This document shows, piece by piece, positions 49,657 to 62,305 of a DNA stretch of 64,000 nt (position 1 is the stretch's first letter; the number at the start of each line of letters is the position of its first letter). Position numbers and translations under genes: made by a program. The stretch comes from Prostheceraeus crozeri (lineage: Eukaryota > Platyhelminthes > Polycladida > Euryleptidae): NCBI GenBank assembly GCA_907163375.1, contig CAJQUW010008970.1:24807-88806 (forward strand), given 5' to 3'. Below the pieces are notes generated by a model. That model was not told where the DNA came from and searched no databases. It was given only the letters and a program-made list of their open reading frames with translations.

Positions 49657-50346
49657 CAGTAGCGGATCCAAGGGGGGGTTCATGGGGTTCAACCCCCCCC
49701 CCTCGGAGTTGAAGGACTTTTAATATAATTGCTACTTTTCCTGCATTCATACAAATTTATATCAGATGATCTACAGTGAACTGGAAGTTTAAGTGTAAAC
49801 CCCAACATCCGACAGCTCATCCTAGTAGGATGCGTCTCTCCAATTGGTTCTTCAGAGGCAGAGAGATCGTTTTCTGTTCTCAGACGTCTGAAAAATCATC
49901 TCAGAAGCACCATGTCAGAGGAAAGATTGGCGGGACTGACAATGATGGCAGTGCACTATCCTGAAGTGTCCGGTCTCTCGTCTGAACAATTAATTGAACG
50001 CTTTATTAAACAGCACCCACGAAAACTTTTTTGCCAATCGATCTTGTTTGATTGAAAAAAATCATTGATTAAAAACCAACAGATTATGTTCTCATTTAAT
50101 ACTTCCGTATCAAGGGAAATTCATATTATTGATTTTTGGTATACATGTATTAAGTACATGAAGTAATACAGGTCAATATTATTGCATACTTCACATCATT
50201 TTTGCATTGTATCAAGAATTTAATAAAGACCGATTTGTAAGTACATTATATTTATTACAGGAAAATAATCTGTTCCAAAAAATTTTCAGTATACGCCGTT
50301 TTATAGTGCCAAACCCCCCCTCAACAAAAAGCTGGATCCGCGCCTG
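49657..50346. mobile_element. hAT transposon relic, C-terminal dimerisation domain remnant
   Basis: The ends CAGTAGCGGATCCA and its imperfect inverse TGGATCCGCGCCTG bound 690 bp, each followed internally by a run of G or C (AAGGGGGGG; CCCCCCC). On the plus strand at about 49,850-50,030 the sequence reads as a hAT dimerisation domain (AERSFSVLRRLKNHLRSTM, then RLAGLTMMAVH) before decay. The duplicated host site is not clear. Most of the transposase has been lost. Confidence 0.75.
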
Positions 50347-50895
50347 CACAGAACCTACGCAGGCCTACATCATTCTTTCAATTTATGAATTTCTTAGCCA
50401 ACTAAACCTACATCGCTAGACTCTGAGAAAGTTAAGCTACTAGATTATTAATGTGCTGCAAAAGATGGCCATTGACAGAAAACACATTTTAAACATTAAG
50501 CAACCAGAACGAAGTATTTTGTCATCTATGATAATTGTGATCTATTATACTAAATTTACTGAAATTGCATGCAACGATAAATTGCAAGTCAAACGAACAA
50601 TATCACTGTCCAGTCAGTTCTTATTTATTATTCAAATTTTTGTGTGAGCCATGATCCTAAAATTCAAAACGTGCGAGATTTTCGTCAAAAAAGTCAACCT
50701 GTCGAATCTTGCAGCGATGGACTTCCAAATTTGCTATGAAATTAAGGAAACACCCTTACACGGATGACTTATGTCAGCGACTTTTCATTTTCAGATATTT
50801 CGAAGAAACAGATGGCTTTATGATGAACTTTTACAATTGGATTCGTCCAGGTGTTTTCCGACGCTAAATGAAGTATGAATAGCCAAATACCAATA
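50347..50895. other. Non-coding DNA, no recognisable feature
   Basis: AT-rich; only short chance frames. Confidence 0.6.
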
Positions 50896-50904
50896 CCCGG
50901 CCAA

Positions 50905-51155
50905 CAATGCTACGTAGCACCTACGTAGCAGATGGTAGCATTGGTTGCAGTAGGTAGCGTGTTTGTGCTACGCAACTGAAACGTAGTAGCTACGTAGCAT
51001 TTTCTTCGGTAGCGAATGCAAGGTAGCGGAACGTAGCAGCTACGTTGATATTTTTCGGTAGCAAATACAAGGTAGCGAAACGTAGCAGCTACGTTGCAAT
51101 TTGTTCGGTAGCTAATGGAAAGCAGCGAAACGTGGCAGCTACGTAGCAGGTCTAA
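50905..51155. repeat. Degenerate GTAGC/CTACGTAGC tandem repeat
   Basis: Imperfect units of about 50-55 bp, each with CGTAGCAGCTACGTxGC (a palindromic core) and TTCGGTAGC. Related GTAGC words form a cleaner satellite at 60,786-60,970. Confidence 0.8.
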
Positions 51156-52175
51156 TTTGTCCTAATTGGCACCACATGATGCCAATATTACGTCACAAAT
51201 GCTCCTGGGATGTCTTCCTACTTAGCGGGATGTCCCGGTTGACTTTCGCCCGGTGAAAAGCGATACGATAGTGTCATTATCTACCAAATCGGGAGAGTTT
51301 ATCATCTCATCACATGTGCCATGCAACTGAAATAGCCTATACATTACTTAAAACGTTACGTAACATCACATAAAATTGTCAGACTCATGAGGCCCCGAAA
51401 TAATCCACTGAAAAATGCTACGTGGATTCCACATCGAATCCACCTGACATTCAGGAATTCACGTGGAATTTTTTTTTCGTCCAAAATTGATATTGCAGGA
51501 TTTTCGTCTTTATTTTAGTAGTGAAGCAGTTTCAATTTGTTCGAAATCATGACGGATGACGTGGAATTATCCACGTGGATAATTCTATGTGGATTCCAGG
51601 TGCCATCCCGGCCGTATCGAAATATCATTGTGGTAAATGTAAATTTCATGGCGCATTCGTGTGGAAATATGTCTACGTGAAAAGAAGCAAAAAATTCTAC
51701 GTGGATTCCCCGTGGTATTCATTAATGTCAACGTGGAAAAGATGCTGAATATTCAATGTAGATTCGAAGTAGTATTTATATAATTGAGTCCACATAAGGA
51801 AAAGCGGAAAATTCAATGTAATTCCACGTCATAGTCGGTTCGTCCACTTCGTCGAGCAATCATACAAGTAAGTTTGTAAAATTGATTCAAAGCTACTCAA
51901 AGGATTATTCAGCATTCCTATCCTCATTTCCTATTTCCTCCATTTCTGTTCATCCTCTTCCCCCTCCCTCCCTCCCTCTCTCACTACCTCTCTCTCTCAC
52001 ACACACACACACTCTCTCTCTCTTCTCTCGCATTATATCATGTACGTGCATACACGCGCATATTCGCATTTTACAAGTATTGAGTCTTGGAATTAAATCG
52101 TCTTTTAAATGCTCGAAACTTTTGTAACTCTGAGTTTTCTATTGGTTTCATCAAGTGATGAGAACCAACAGTTTA
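51156..52175. other. Non-coding DNA with CACGTGGAATTC-type words and CT/CA low complexity
   Basis: Between 51,415 and 51,830 the words CTACGTGGATTCCA and CACGTGGAATT recur about ten times in both orientations, a degenerate satellite or foldback. A (CCCTCC)/(CT)/(CA) low-complexity tract spans 51,957-52,024. No gene. Confidence 0.6.
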
Positions 52176-54093
52176 GGGGAGACTGGGGACCAAAGTGCAT
52201 TTTTTCACTCATTCTCATTTTTTGACGAAATTATTGCAAATCAGAACTCAAAATTTTACACAGATGTGAAAGATATCTTCACAAATAAAATATGTTTTGA
52301 AGTGTAACTCTAGCATATCTAGTTTTTGCACAAGACATGTTTTTGTAACATGTAACGACCCTGCACATTGGTCCCCTATAGCGGGGACCAATGTGCACTG
52401 CATGGGGACCAAAGTGCACTGAATAAAAAAACCATGATTGCGAACGTAAATTTCATTTTATAAAATAGATCTCGCCAAAACACATTTTTCTATGATTTTT
52501 ACTGTATTCATTTATTTTTTATGAATTAGTAAGTGGATATAAAAACTATCATAGGCAAAAAATGAATTAATTTTTTACAGCAATTTTTACTAATTGCTTA
52601 TTGGACGCATCTTTATTACATTAATTAACTGTCAATAGTCAATTCGGATGTGGTGAGTTCAAAAATGATAATCATTTCTCTCTATGAGATTAATATTTTG
52701 ACCTAGGATAAAATCTTTATTATAGGCCTGGGCCTATATAGGCCTACCCCACTTTCTTCTCATCAATTTAAAGATGTGTTTGACTTCTGAAAATAATGAC
52801 CTTACGGACAAAAATGGTTATAATGGTTCAACAGATTGGATTTGGAAAGAAGGCAGTAAATAATCATTTTTTAAAAAATTAAACACTCCAGCGATCTACC
52901 AACAAAAATTGGCGAAAAGTCGATTTTTGAATATATATTATGCAAATAGTGCATTATGTAACATAATAAAAACAGACAGGAGTCGGGAATGTTGCTTTAA
53001 AAACATTTGTCTTGTACTCAACCACATTCCAGTTCAAGTTTAACCGTGTTTTCAATTGAGGAGTCTTGGGTTCCAGAGTTGGTTTCGTTACCTTTGGATG
53101 CAGCATTCTCCGGGGGCATATCGGTGATAATAGTTGATTTTTTTTTTCTTGATCGTTTGTGTTTAAATTTTTCAGACAGAGCCTTCGTCGGATAAGGTCT
53201 GATTATTTCAGGTAACACTGGCTCACATAATTATCACGCCTCGTCGTCAACAGGGCACCGTCATCAGCAGGAGAAATTGGGCCTGTGCTTGTAGAAGGTT
53301 GTTCAATTTACGAAGTTCAAGCACTCAATCGGAGGGAATGGATAGCAGGAAATCCCCTTAGCTGAAAGCGTTTGAGTTGACTGGGAATATGCCGGCTTTT
53401 TGAAAGCCCGATACGATATTCATGGGCGTAAAAGCTTTGTAAAATGAAGCTGAACTTAGTGAGGCAACGTCATGAATAGCAATTGGTTTTCATGGATGAG
53501 TGAGCATTTGATTGTTGCACTCACTCACATAGAACGTCTTAAATGGACCATAGACGCAGACGTCCAAGGGCTGCATGCGATGGATTAAATTACATTTTTT
53601 AAGGTTTAATTACACTTATTTCATTACGTTGAGACACTGAATACATGGTTTGCAAAATACAAAAGAAAAAAGGAAATTTATCATGTATTGCACTTTGGTC
53701 CCCATTTCAGAGGGCACTTTGGACCCCAAAGCAACTCATTTTCAAAAAACCAACATTGACAAATAACTGGGTATACAGATGCCATCCCCGAATTATGAAG
53801 CAATTCTAGATGCCTTAAATGTTAGAAATTATTGTTATTCTAGGCACAATGTTGACGAATGAAATTTAGAAAAAATAAACTACGGAGACTCAAAAATTTA
53901 CTTTCGACTGCATTAAATGTATTTCAAGACCTACCAAATAAAATATTATGAGATAAATCTTGATTTTTCCGTTGAAAGTCATGTTTGATCAGAGAATTAC
54001 TCAACTAGAAGAAGAAGTTCGAATTCGGTCTTTATCACGTCGAACTGGCAGATGCACTTTGGTCCCCTATGCTCATAGGTCCCCAATCTCCCC
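52176..54093. mobile_element. pogo/Tigger relic with GGGGAGA...TCTCCCC ends and TA flanks
   Basis: Ends GGGGAGACTGGGGACC (followed by AAAGTGCA) and GGTCCCCAATCTCCCC are inverted repeats. TA dinucleotides flank the 1,918-bp unit (52,174-52,175; 54,094-54,095). Extra internal copies of TGCACTTTGGTCCCC occur near 52,380, 53,690 and 54,053. Minus-strand remnants of a pogo-type transposase C-terminus lie at 53,000-53,580. Confidence 0.8.
53018..53585 (-). pseudogene. Tigger/pogo transposase C-terminal remnant
   Basis: Reading the minus strand, HRMQPLDVCVYGPFK (about 53,555-53,585) is the third catalytic region of pogo-type transposases. Shifted fragments follow, and then PTKALSEKFKHKRSRKKKSTIITDMPP at 53,095-53,190, the typical basic C-terminal tail. 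The frame changes between these blocks and the front half is missing. Confidence 0.72.
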
Positions 54094-55653
54094 TACGTTT
54101 AGTATAGGCTATACTCTACATCCAAAATTCGCGAAAGCGATGTGATTTTGAAAAAAATTTTACACAACCAAGTTCTGTTGTGCAATTTCACCACCGCCCT
54201 TCTTGCTTTCATAGACAGCTATTTCATCCCTATCCCAATTTTGGCAGCCCGCACGTCTTTGTTCGCCTTCGCCTGCTGACAGCTACAGATGGAACAGGTA
54301 ACATGGATCGATGATGCTGGCGCTTTACCTCCAGCCACACACAAGCGTCAAGCATGGAGAAACTGACATGATTGCGATGTTACGTCAAATATAGCAGACT
54401 TCAACATTGTGAACTTTCATTGCGCACGCCACTGCTGCTATCCTTCATCTGTCTGCACAGACCGCTAGTCTCAGTGTTGCCTACTTTATCTTCTTCAAAT
54501 TCTTATTCATCGTGTACAGTATCAAATTTAGTGATACATGCGGATTACGTACAGCCCTCGTCGTGGCAATGGATTCTTCAAACGGAAGCAAAACTTCATC
54601 CGATAGATCTGCGATATGGATTTGAAGAAACTTGAATAGCCTACCTAAATGATGCTCTGGAAATAAAGAGAAATGGTGCTGTTGGATGCCAGAACAGAAT
54701 TTCTTTCGAATAAGACAATCAAAATACATTTGAACTCCATAGACTTCATGAGTACTCCATAACTTGTCGCTTCTTCGTTTATCAACTCCGTGGTTCAAGC
54801 TCAAATGCTTCTGTGTGTCGATTCTTTCATTGCAACAACATGTAAGTTTCAGTACTTAAATTCATATTAAATTGGTTAATGAATGAAATAAGAAATAAAA
54901 TCAGAATGGAATTTTCGAAACAATTCAGATTCAGATCTATTTCACAAAATTTTGAAGATAGGCTACACAAGCGCACATTTAGCTTCATACTGTATGTAGT
55001 CAGTCTATAACTACATGTATATCGTGATGGCATATACATCGGCAAATGTTGTTCCATGGCCTGATGATAATTTTGCTTTTAAAAGTTTACTTTAATAAGT
55101 TTTTACTTAGCTAACTCATTTATCAACTAATTACCATTTGTTTTATAGTAGTCCTATTGAAAATTTCCATAATTTTGCATTTTAAGCATAAATATTTTAA
55201 GATTTATTATTGTGTGTGCACTACAGCACTGTAATTTTACGCAAATATTCGGCGTATACACATAGGCCTACATCCACTCACATTTAGGCGCACTCATATA
55301 CTAACAAATATTATCAACTTGAGATGTTGAAGCAAGAAATGAAATGTTTTACATTCCGGCATGCAATTTCACATATTCATACCTCTTGTTCTGCTGCATT
55401 TTTAGACTGATCAATTTGTGTAGGAGCATCTTCCAAGTAGCATCTGAATATGCTTAACAATCGAGTCCTTACTTCGACAGTCGGCTGTTTCCGGACAAGG
55501 AAGATATGAAGCTAATCATTCAAAGTAAGTAGGCCTAAAACTTTCGGCGATCATTTGTTTTAATTTCTATTAGTTTCATTATGCATTTGATAATCTCCAA
55601 TGAAATTTAGATTATGAGACACAGCCTATTTAAACATTAAAATTATTTATTAT
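54094..55653. other. Non-coding DNA, no recognisable feature
   Basis: Only short open frames without motifs on both strands (for example 54,481-54,804). No RNA gene seen. Confidence 0.55.
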
Positions 55654-55866
55654 GATTTAGTGGCTTCTTTATGTCCCTTTGTTATCATTTGAAATACTCT
55701 CTTATTTTTAGATTTATTTGCTGTTCAAGCGTTCAGGACATGTGTCCCTTCTTCAGGGGTTAACAAAATCAAGTGGACAAGCAGTGAACTCCTGAAGAGC
55801 AAATAAATCTATAAATAAGAGAATATTTCAAATGATTACAAAGGGACATAAAGAAGCCACAAAATC
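55654..55866. repeat. Foldback repeat (hairpin MITE), about 70-bp arms
   Basis: The left arm (GTGGCTTCTTTATGTCCCTT then ...TCTTATTTTTAGATTTATTTGCT, to about 55,725) is repeated inverted at 55,797-55,866 with a few mismatches and a spacer of about 70 bp. Confidence 0.85.
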
Positions 55867-56281
55867 ACAGTGAATAATTTTGATGTCAAAATATTAAAAT
55901 ATTTCAAATGACTCGCAACGTTTTATACGAAGGGGAATAAAAAAGATATAAAATCATAATGAAGAATTTGCTACCGAGTGAAGGTGAACTATATTACTCG
56001 TAAAATTCCAACTCTCCAGCTGTAAACGACTGTGAATCAGACTTCTGTTGTAATTCTTGTTACAATTGCGTAATCGCAATCACAATTAATGTAATTAGTA
56101 ATTGTAATCAATTACATTTCTTTGAGTAATTCATAATCGCAATCAATAGCATTTTTAGCCATGTAATTGAGAGGTAATTGCGATTACTTTGCAGTCAGCA
56201 CAGCTTAACATTCGTTCCGCAAGTTGCTTAAATTACGTGACTCCTCGTCAAAAAATGCATTACTATGAGTTGATATGGTTC

Positions 56282-56574
56282 CACACACCCGGTTATTGAT
56301 ATGGAAAGGTGAAAGCAAAATTCTTCTTCGGGTTTTGTATATTAAAAATAAATAAAATAAATCTCCTGACGTTTCGCCGTCTGGCTTGTTCACAGGAATC
56401 AACGTAAAAGAAATTGTCACATTCAGTGCAAGTAGAGTGAAATACAACTCATGTGGATGTTGTGACGTACATGTAGATGACACGCCCGTTTTTAATATAC
56501 AACACCCGAAGAAGAATTTTGCTTTCACCTTTCCATGCATTACTATACTTAAATGTGTAGCCTACCGGGTGTGC
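56282..56574. repeat. Foldback MITE with GAAGAAGAATTTTGCTTTC arms
   Basis: ATGGAAAGGTGAAAGCAAAA at 56,301 is matched inverted at 56,516-56,535, with arms of about 46 bp (one to two mismatches). Outer CACACCCGG/CCGGGTGTG words extend the pairing. A direct repeat ATGCATTACTAT lies at 56,255 and 56,533. The nature of the element is unknown. Confidence 0.75.
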
Positions 56575-58373
56575 AACTACCGATACTTTTTTTCAAAGAA
56601 ATTTATGACGAAACACAATTCCAAAATCTAAATGAAGTGCCGGTCTTGTGATATTCTTTCCCTCTTATCTTAATAACTGAACTGAAAATGCAGATCAGAA
56701 AATTACTCCCCTCGGAGAAAAGAGAAACAAAGTTGAAATCTTCAAGTCAATTTAAATCATAGCAGGTAATTGCAAGCATGGCAAAGTCTCCTAGAAGCCA
56801 GACGTCTCGATATCCCAATCCTGTATCTTCAGTTTGAATCGTAGTAGAGTTCTAGGGCGAAAACACTTGGGTGAGAATAAAAAGGTGCTAATTTAATATC
56901 AATGCTATATCATCGCCTGCTTTTCCGGGGAGCAATTTTAATTAATCTAAGCAAATCTGCCTTGAAAAAGAGGTGGCGTGGAAACGCAGAGTTTAATGCT
57001 GACAATTATCTAAAGTAATTATGAATTAATTGAAATGTAATCGAAGAAAAACGGAGTACCGGTAATTTGTAATTGTAATCGATTACATTGATAGAGATGT
57101 AATTTGTAATTGCAATCAACTACATTTCATGAGTAATTGACACAAGTCTGCTGCGAATACAGCATAATGAATCAGAACACGGTCGTAAGCAAGGCATAAA
57201 AAGTTTTTCTACTACAATTCCTGCTCATAGTAGCCTATGCACGTTAATTAAATGTTAATCAGGCATTGAAATTCTTCAGTTAATTTGTATACTTTCAATA
57301 CAGAGATCATAGAGTATAGCATCATAGGGACTTACTGTACTTAACTGCATGCATGATTCGTATGAATAGTATGCTACAGACAGGGTTGGAACCGGCCGAC
57401 CGATTTTAGTAACGCCGGCCGTTTAATTTAATTAGACCCACGTCGACCGTTGTTGACATTCAGTCTAGAATATATTGCTTAGTTAATCATTACAACATTA
57501 AGAGCATGCAAATGTAACATAATTTGAAAGTATCCACACGTATGTTTTGTGACATGATTATTACGAACCGTTCCTTAAACAGTTAAAAAATTATTACTGG
57601 CAACTTATACATGTTCAAACTCCACTTTATCAGTGATGCAGTTTCTAGAATCCTCCTCTATCCTGTATGAATTTCGGAAGAATTGTGTCCTCTTCTCTGC
57701 CTTTTTCTCTGAGGATTTTCCTTTTGCATCTCCGCCTTGGCCAGAAAGCGACATTATCAATGAATCAATTATCGTCAATCGTTATCATGCATTCAGAAAG
57801 GATAGTCCTGATAGAAGATAAAATAAAGTCCAAGTTCGTATTGGTGGTGGTGTGACAACTGTGACTATTTTTTCTCAGGATATTCCAGTTTCATATACTG
57901 AGGCATTTGACTAAAGGGACGCAGATCTGTGATTTAGTTAATGTCTCTTTTGCATGCTATTATCTAATTTTTACGCACGGTGATCTGTCACATGTGTCTA
58001 TATTTTAATAAATGCTTATTCCTACAGGCCTAAATAAGTCGGTCTACATCAAAAAGTAACAATAATACTGTACATTGGAGTAATAGGATCAGAGAGACCT
58101 TGCTGGTTGAAAGATTAAGCAAATTTTTTTTCGAGGGCAGGACAACCGCTAAAGAAATTGCTAATACAAATCCGATCATGTGCTCATTTGTTCAGTTAGT
58201 GTGACTATCATCAGAATTTTCAATTCTAAGTTGTGTTACTTTTGACTAACCCTGCATCTATAGGCCTATTATGCTTATCTTACAAAAAGTCAGTTGAAAT
58301 GTGTTATTACGAAGTTGTTTCACATTAAGCAATAAAATCTGCTTTCTGTGTCGAATTTTATATTGATATCACA
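56575..58373. other. Non-coding DNA with TGTAATTG-type repeats
   Basis: TTTGTAATTGTAATCGATTACATT-type words occur at 57,060-57,130, and similar ones at 56,035-56,185 just upstream, as in hAT subterminal regions. A single CAGGGTTGGAACCGGCC at 57,379 may be another hAT end without a visible partner. No gene. Confidence 0.5.
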
Positions 58374-60455
58374 CAGAGTTGGAACAATTACACATTTTTT
58401 TCCATTACTATTACAATTACAGTTGTGCTTTTGCAATTACAATTATAACTCTGAAATCAAGATCTTCAATTACAATTACAATTACTTCAAAAGTTGTAAT
58501 TAATTACACAATTACAATTACATCGATTTTCCGAACAATGTTGGTCAATTATGAGTTGGTTGTCCAAAACGATTTTAGGTCTTTTTACATTTGATTTTTA
58601 GTATAAGATGCTACTTTAGGTAGGCCTATTTCACGTGTTAATGCCCATAAAATAGGTTGCGCCATCTCCTCCTATAAGGATCGTCCCATACCCATGCAAA
58701 GTCATTCTCCTCCATGTACATTCTTTTATATCAAAGTTATGTCTCATGTTTATTAATACGTTGACCTCTCACCTACGGCGTTTACTAGAGATTGGCATAA
58801 ATTATTAGAGGAAATATTAATGTACAAATTCGAAAATGTTCCTAATATGAAATTTTTAATTTTGTGAGTTTTGTTGTAGGGGCTTATTCGAATTATTCGG
58901 TAAAACGCGGCACAGAATCAGACCTGTATGTAGGCTATACTTGTGCATGTAGGGATTGTAGGCTACATGGGTATTTATAGGCCTGTATCAACACTTGACA
59001 ACTTCTAGCCTGTGGATCATCACGTCATTAACATTGATGCCAGGCCTATGCTGATTGCTGACTGCTCTACTAGCTATCTCATAGATGTACTGAATACTTC
59101 AATTTTCAATAAAGCAATCTTTGGATTTTGTGCTTCGTCTAACCGAAAAGACAGAGGTAATTGACGTGTAGTTGACCGACATATTTCTTCAATTGCAATT
59201 ACATCATAGAAATTCAACTTTTTTTGGACACGATCTCACACATTCAGATCGGTCAGTGTCTCAAGACCTCGGAGACTTACCAAGCCTCAAGGATATCACA
59301 GTTCGATGCAGGATATGAGCACTACTGCCAAGAAGTGCTGCTATCGTCAATTCCGGTATGTGGTGTGCCCCAGAATCTTGAGGTAGGCCCTCAACCTTGA
59401 TGTGTAGGCACCCAAGGCGCCGACAACAACCGGGACAACTTCGACATTTGTGTTCCACAACTTCTTTATTTCTATGCGTAGGTCTTGATACTTTGTGATC
59501 TTCTCTTTCTCTTGTATGTTTTTGTCGTCGGGGACTGCTATATCTATTATCAGAGTCTTCCTTTGGATCTTATCCACCACGATGATGTCTGGTCTTCTTG
59601 CTTGTAAGTAGTGGTCAGTCCGCACTTCGAAGTCCCACAAGATCTTTGTACCATTACTTTTGATCACTGATTGAGGGTCGTGCTTCCATGATCCCCCACA
59701 TCAATTCCTTTGTCCTTGCAAATCGCTCTATGGATAGACTTGGCAACTTCGTTATGTCTTCGGAGGTATTCCGTTCCTGCCAGTTTTGAAAAGCCAGTCA
59801 GGATGTGAGAGACAGTTTCGTCAGTTGCTTTACAAAGTCTGCATTTCGGGTCTGTTGAAATCTTTAGGATATGTGCTTTATGTGCCTTCGTGTTCAGAGC
59901 CTGATCTTGTGCGGCTGTTAGCACTGATTCGGTCTTGATCTTTAATTTGACAGTTGCTATAAGCCAATTGTACTGTGTTTCTTTTGTAATGTCCTTGGTT
60001 TGTCTGAAATATTGTCCGTGCAGAGGCTTCTCATGCCACTTCCTTTGTCTGTCGTCCACTTGTGCTCCTTTCCATGTTTGGAATTTTTCGGGCCCGTGCT
60101 TGTTCTGATCATCTGATTTCACCACCGCCAGCAGTGGATCGTCTTTAGTATTCCATATATACTCGTTGAGGCTCCTGTCCTCTCCCTCGATCACTTCTCG
60201 GATGTTCTTAAGCCCTCTACTTCTCTATTTCAACGTGGTAGATATAGGCGATCGACATCGGCCCGTGGATGTAGCGCACGGTATACCATTATTATAATTA
60301 CAATTAGAATTAGAATTACAGCTGAACTTTCACAATTACCATTATAATTACAATTACTCTAAAATCAAAATCTTCAATTACAATTACTTCAAAACTACAA
60401 CTTCAAAATTTATTAAACAATTGCAGTTGCAATCATTGTAATTGTTCCAGCCCTG
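58374..60455. mobile_element. hAT-type element with 8-bp target duplication, LINE fragment inside
   Basis: The left end CAGAGTTGGAACAATTACA and right end TGTAATTGTTCCAGCCCTG are inverted. They are flanked by ATATCACA (58,366-58,373) and ATGTCACA (60,456-60,463), an 8-bp duplication with one difference. AATTACAATTAC subterminal repeats lie at both ends (58,395-58,525; 60,285-60,440). No hAT transposase is visible; the interior carries a non-LTR retrotransposon fragment. Confidence 0.82.
59261..60194 (-). pseudogene. Non-LTR retrotransposon (LINE) ORF2 C-terminal fragment
   Basis: The minus strand encodes the region after the reverse transcriptase of a LINE. A HGQYFRQTKD segment is followed by the Cys/His motif CRLCKATDETVSHI (third Cys replaced, GF in place of the expected GC), then RRHNEVAKSIHRAI. 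A stop at 59,664 is followed in a neighbouring frame by WDFEVRTDHYLQARRPDIIVVD and DKNIQEKEKITKYQDL, the typical end of this LINE type. The reverse transcriptase itself is absent: a 5'-truncated dead copy. Confidence 0.82.
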
Positions 60456-60479
60456 ATGTCACATGTGGTTTTATTACAG

Positions 60480-60582
60480 AAGCACTACGTCGAAACGGGA
60501 TCAAGGAGGGCCAAGATGCCGTGAGGAAGCTGATCGTGAATTGGATGAACCAGGCTCCACGGCGTCTGGAGAGACGGTGACA
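60480..60582 (+). other. Possible terminal exon or retroelement 3' fragment
   Basis: After TTTATTACAG (acceptor-like) an open stretch reads ALRRNGIKEGQDAVRKLIVNW with a stop at 60,582, followed by AATAAATTTTATTTATATAG, typical of short retroelement tails. The parent gene or element is unidentified. Confidence 0.3.
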
Positions 60583-60785
60583 GACTGTTCCATCCGCACC
60601 CAATGATTATAATAAATTTTATTTATATAGTGTCTGTTTTCGAATGAAATCTGTGATGCACAGCTGTATGAGGGTTTTATGTGCAGAACGAAGCTAAAAA
60701 CGCAATAGCAGATGTTGAGGTGAGGTGGCATTAGTAAGTAACATTTGAACAACTACAAGCCATACTAGCATTCGAGTAAAACTGC

Positions 60786-60970
60786 AAGGTAGCAATAGTA
60801 GCATTTAAGTAGCCGCAAGGTAGCATTAAAGTAGCTGCAAGGTAGCGAAGGTAGCATCAAAGTAGCTGCAAGGTAGCGAAGGTAGCATTAAAGTAGCTGC
60901 AAGGTAGCGAAGGTAGCATTAAAGTAGCTGCAAGGTAGCGAAGGTAGCATTAAAGTAGCTACAAGGTAGC
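60786..60970. repeat. 31-bp satellite, unit AAGTAGCTGCAAGGTAGCGAAGGTAGCATTA
   Basis: Five to six near-identical 31-bp units in tandem after two degenerate ones. Shares the GTAGC word with the repeat at 50,905. Confidence 0.92.
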
Positions 60971-62089
60971 AGCCCGGTGAAAAAAAAAGTCGGCAATTAA
61001 ACGGAATCTCGTTTTGGGAGCGACATTTCGCTGTAACGAGATATCGTCTATTTGCCGACACATTAACTTCGGCAAACCTGCAGCATTACGTTTCCAATCC
61101 GACATGTCGGCATACCGTTGTAATTCTTGATACTTATCTGCTACTAGCGCAAAGGGCTGTTCGGTGAAAATTTTTATGTCAAAAGTGATGAGTACAGTCT
61201 GCAGACATGTAAGTTGGGATTTAATAATAACAGATGTTTTATTAAAGCGTAAACAAATGTTACAGTTGTCGCGTTTACAATAAAGGTGGATCATTGTGTA
61301 GCCTATAATTAAAAGTGATATGAAATTTTCCGCTGTAATATGAAAAATACTTTGATCCATATTAATTATTATATTTACTGTCAATATGAAGGGTATGTTT
61401 GCCTACGAGATAAATTACTTTCTGAATTTTATTATTTAGAGGGACATGCACATCTATATATATATAATTGTGGTGAGCGAAAAACAGGTTCTTATTCTGG
61501 GACATCCGCCGAGACGTGACTGTGGTAGCCATTCTACACAATTCGGATGAGCTGAGTGTAATGCAACTTATTTCAGCCTAATTCATTCAGCCGTTTTCAC
61601 GTAAAATCGAAAAATAGGTAGTCAGAATAGTTAGCCAAAATATGTGTAATACTTCTAGACCAATTAATACATTCACTTCTTTAAAGATTTGAATACAATG
61701 CGTGGTCAAATCCGTTGCTCAATTATTAAAATTAATATTGCTCACAAAATGTTAATAAAAGACACCACAACATTATGCAGGCTTTTACATTGCATCTCCT
61801 GTAATATTTTGAGTGGAGACAAGGCATACTAAATGCTGTTAAGGTTGTTATGCACATAAAGAAATTATAATGTCGAAGTGCTTTTTCTTTGACACAAAGA
61901 GCTGATTGAAGAATATATATTTATTTTTTATTAAATACACTGACATTTATGTTACTACTTATTTTAGTAGTAGATTTATTTCAATAACTTTGCAAGGTCA
62001 GTCCTATCATCTGATCTACGATTGCAAAAATACTATGCCTAGAAAACGTAAAGCTTATTTTTCAAGAATAAACCCGCCCAGTAGGAGAA
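60971..62089. other. Non-coding DNA, no recognisable feature
   Basis: AT-rich with a short (TA) run near 61,457. A 141-codon minus-strand frame at 60,959-61,384 has no motif and no promoter-like context. Confidence 0.5.
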
Positions 62090-62305
62090 CTAGGACCTGT
62101 ACAATTATGCTTTGCGATAACTATCAATAAGTCCCAGGGGGAAACTTTTAGTAGGATAGGAATAGAGTTAAGTGAACAAGTATTCACCCATGGCATGTTG
62201 TATGTTGCTTTATCGAGATGCAAATCGAGAGACTCAATCATAGTCAAGGCATCGTCAAATGGTTCTGTACGCAACGTCGTATGTCCCGAAGTACTACGTG
62301 TCTGA
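62090..62305 (+). pseudogene. PIF1-family helicase C-terminal remnant
   Basis: Plus-strand reading gives CFAITINKSQGETFSRIGI then VFTHGMLYVALSRCKS, the conserved C-terminal helicase motifs (INKSQG and YVALSR) of PIF1-like helicases, ending at a stop at 62,305. Only about 70 residues remain. PIF1-like helicases are found in Helitrons and as free genes; the source cannot be decided. Confidence 0.8.

Noticed and set aside
54372-54804. Overlapping frames on both strands
   Set aside because: No motif on either strand and mutual overlap indicates chance.
56255-56544. ATGCATTACTAT as a target-site duplication of the foldback MITE
   Set aside because: The repeat positions do not coincide with the ends of the inverted arms; it may be coincidental or part of an older element.
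57379-57430. hAT end CAGGGTTGGAACCGGCC
   Set aside because: No matching inverted end or target duplication found, so not called as an element.
60959-61384. 141-codon minus-strand frame
   Set aside because: No recognisable domain; begins in AT-rich DNA and ends in satellite flank; probably chance.
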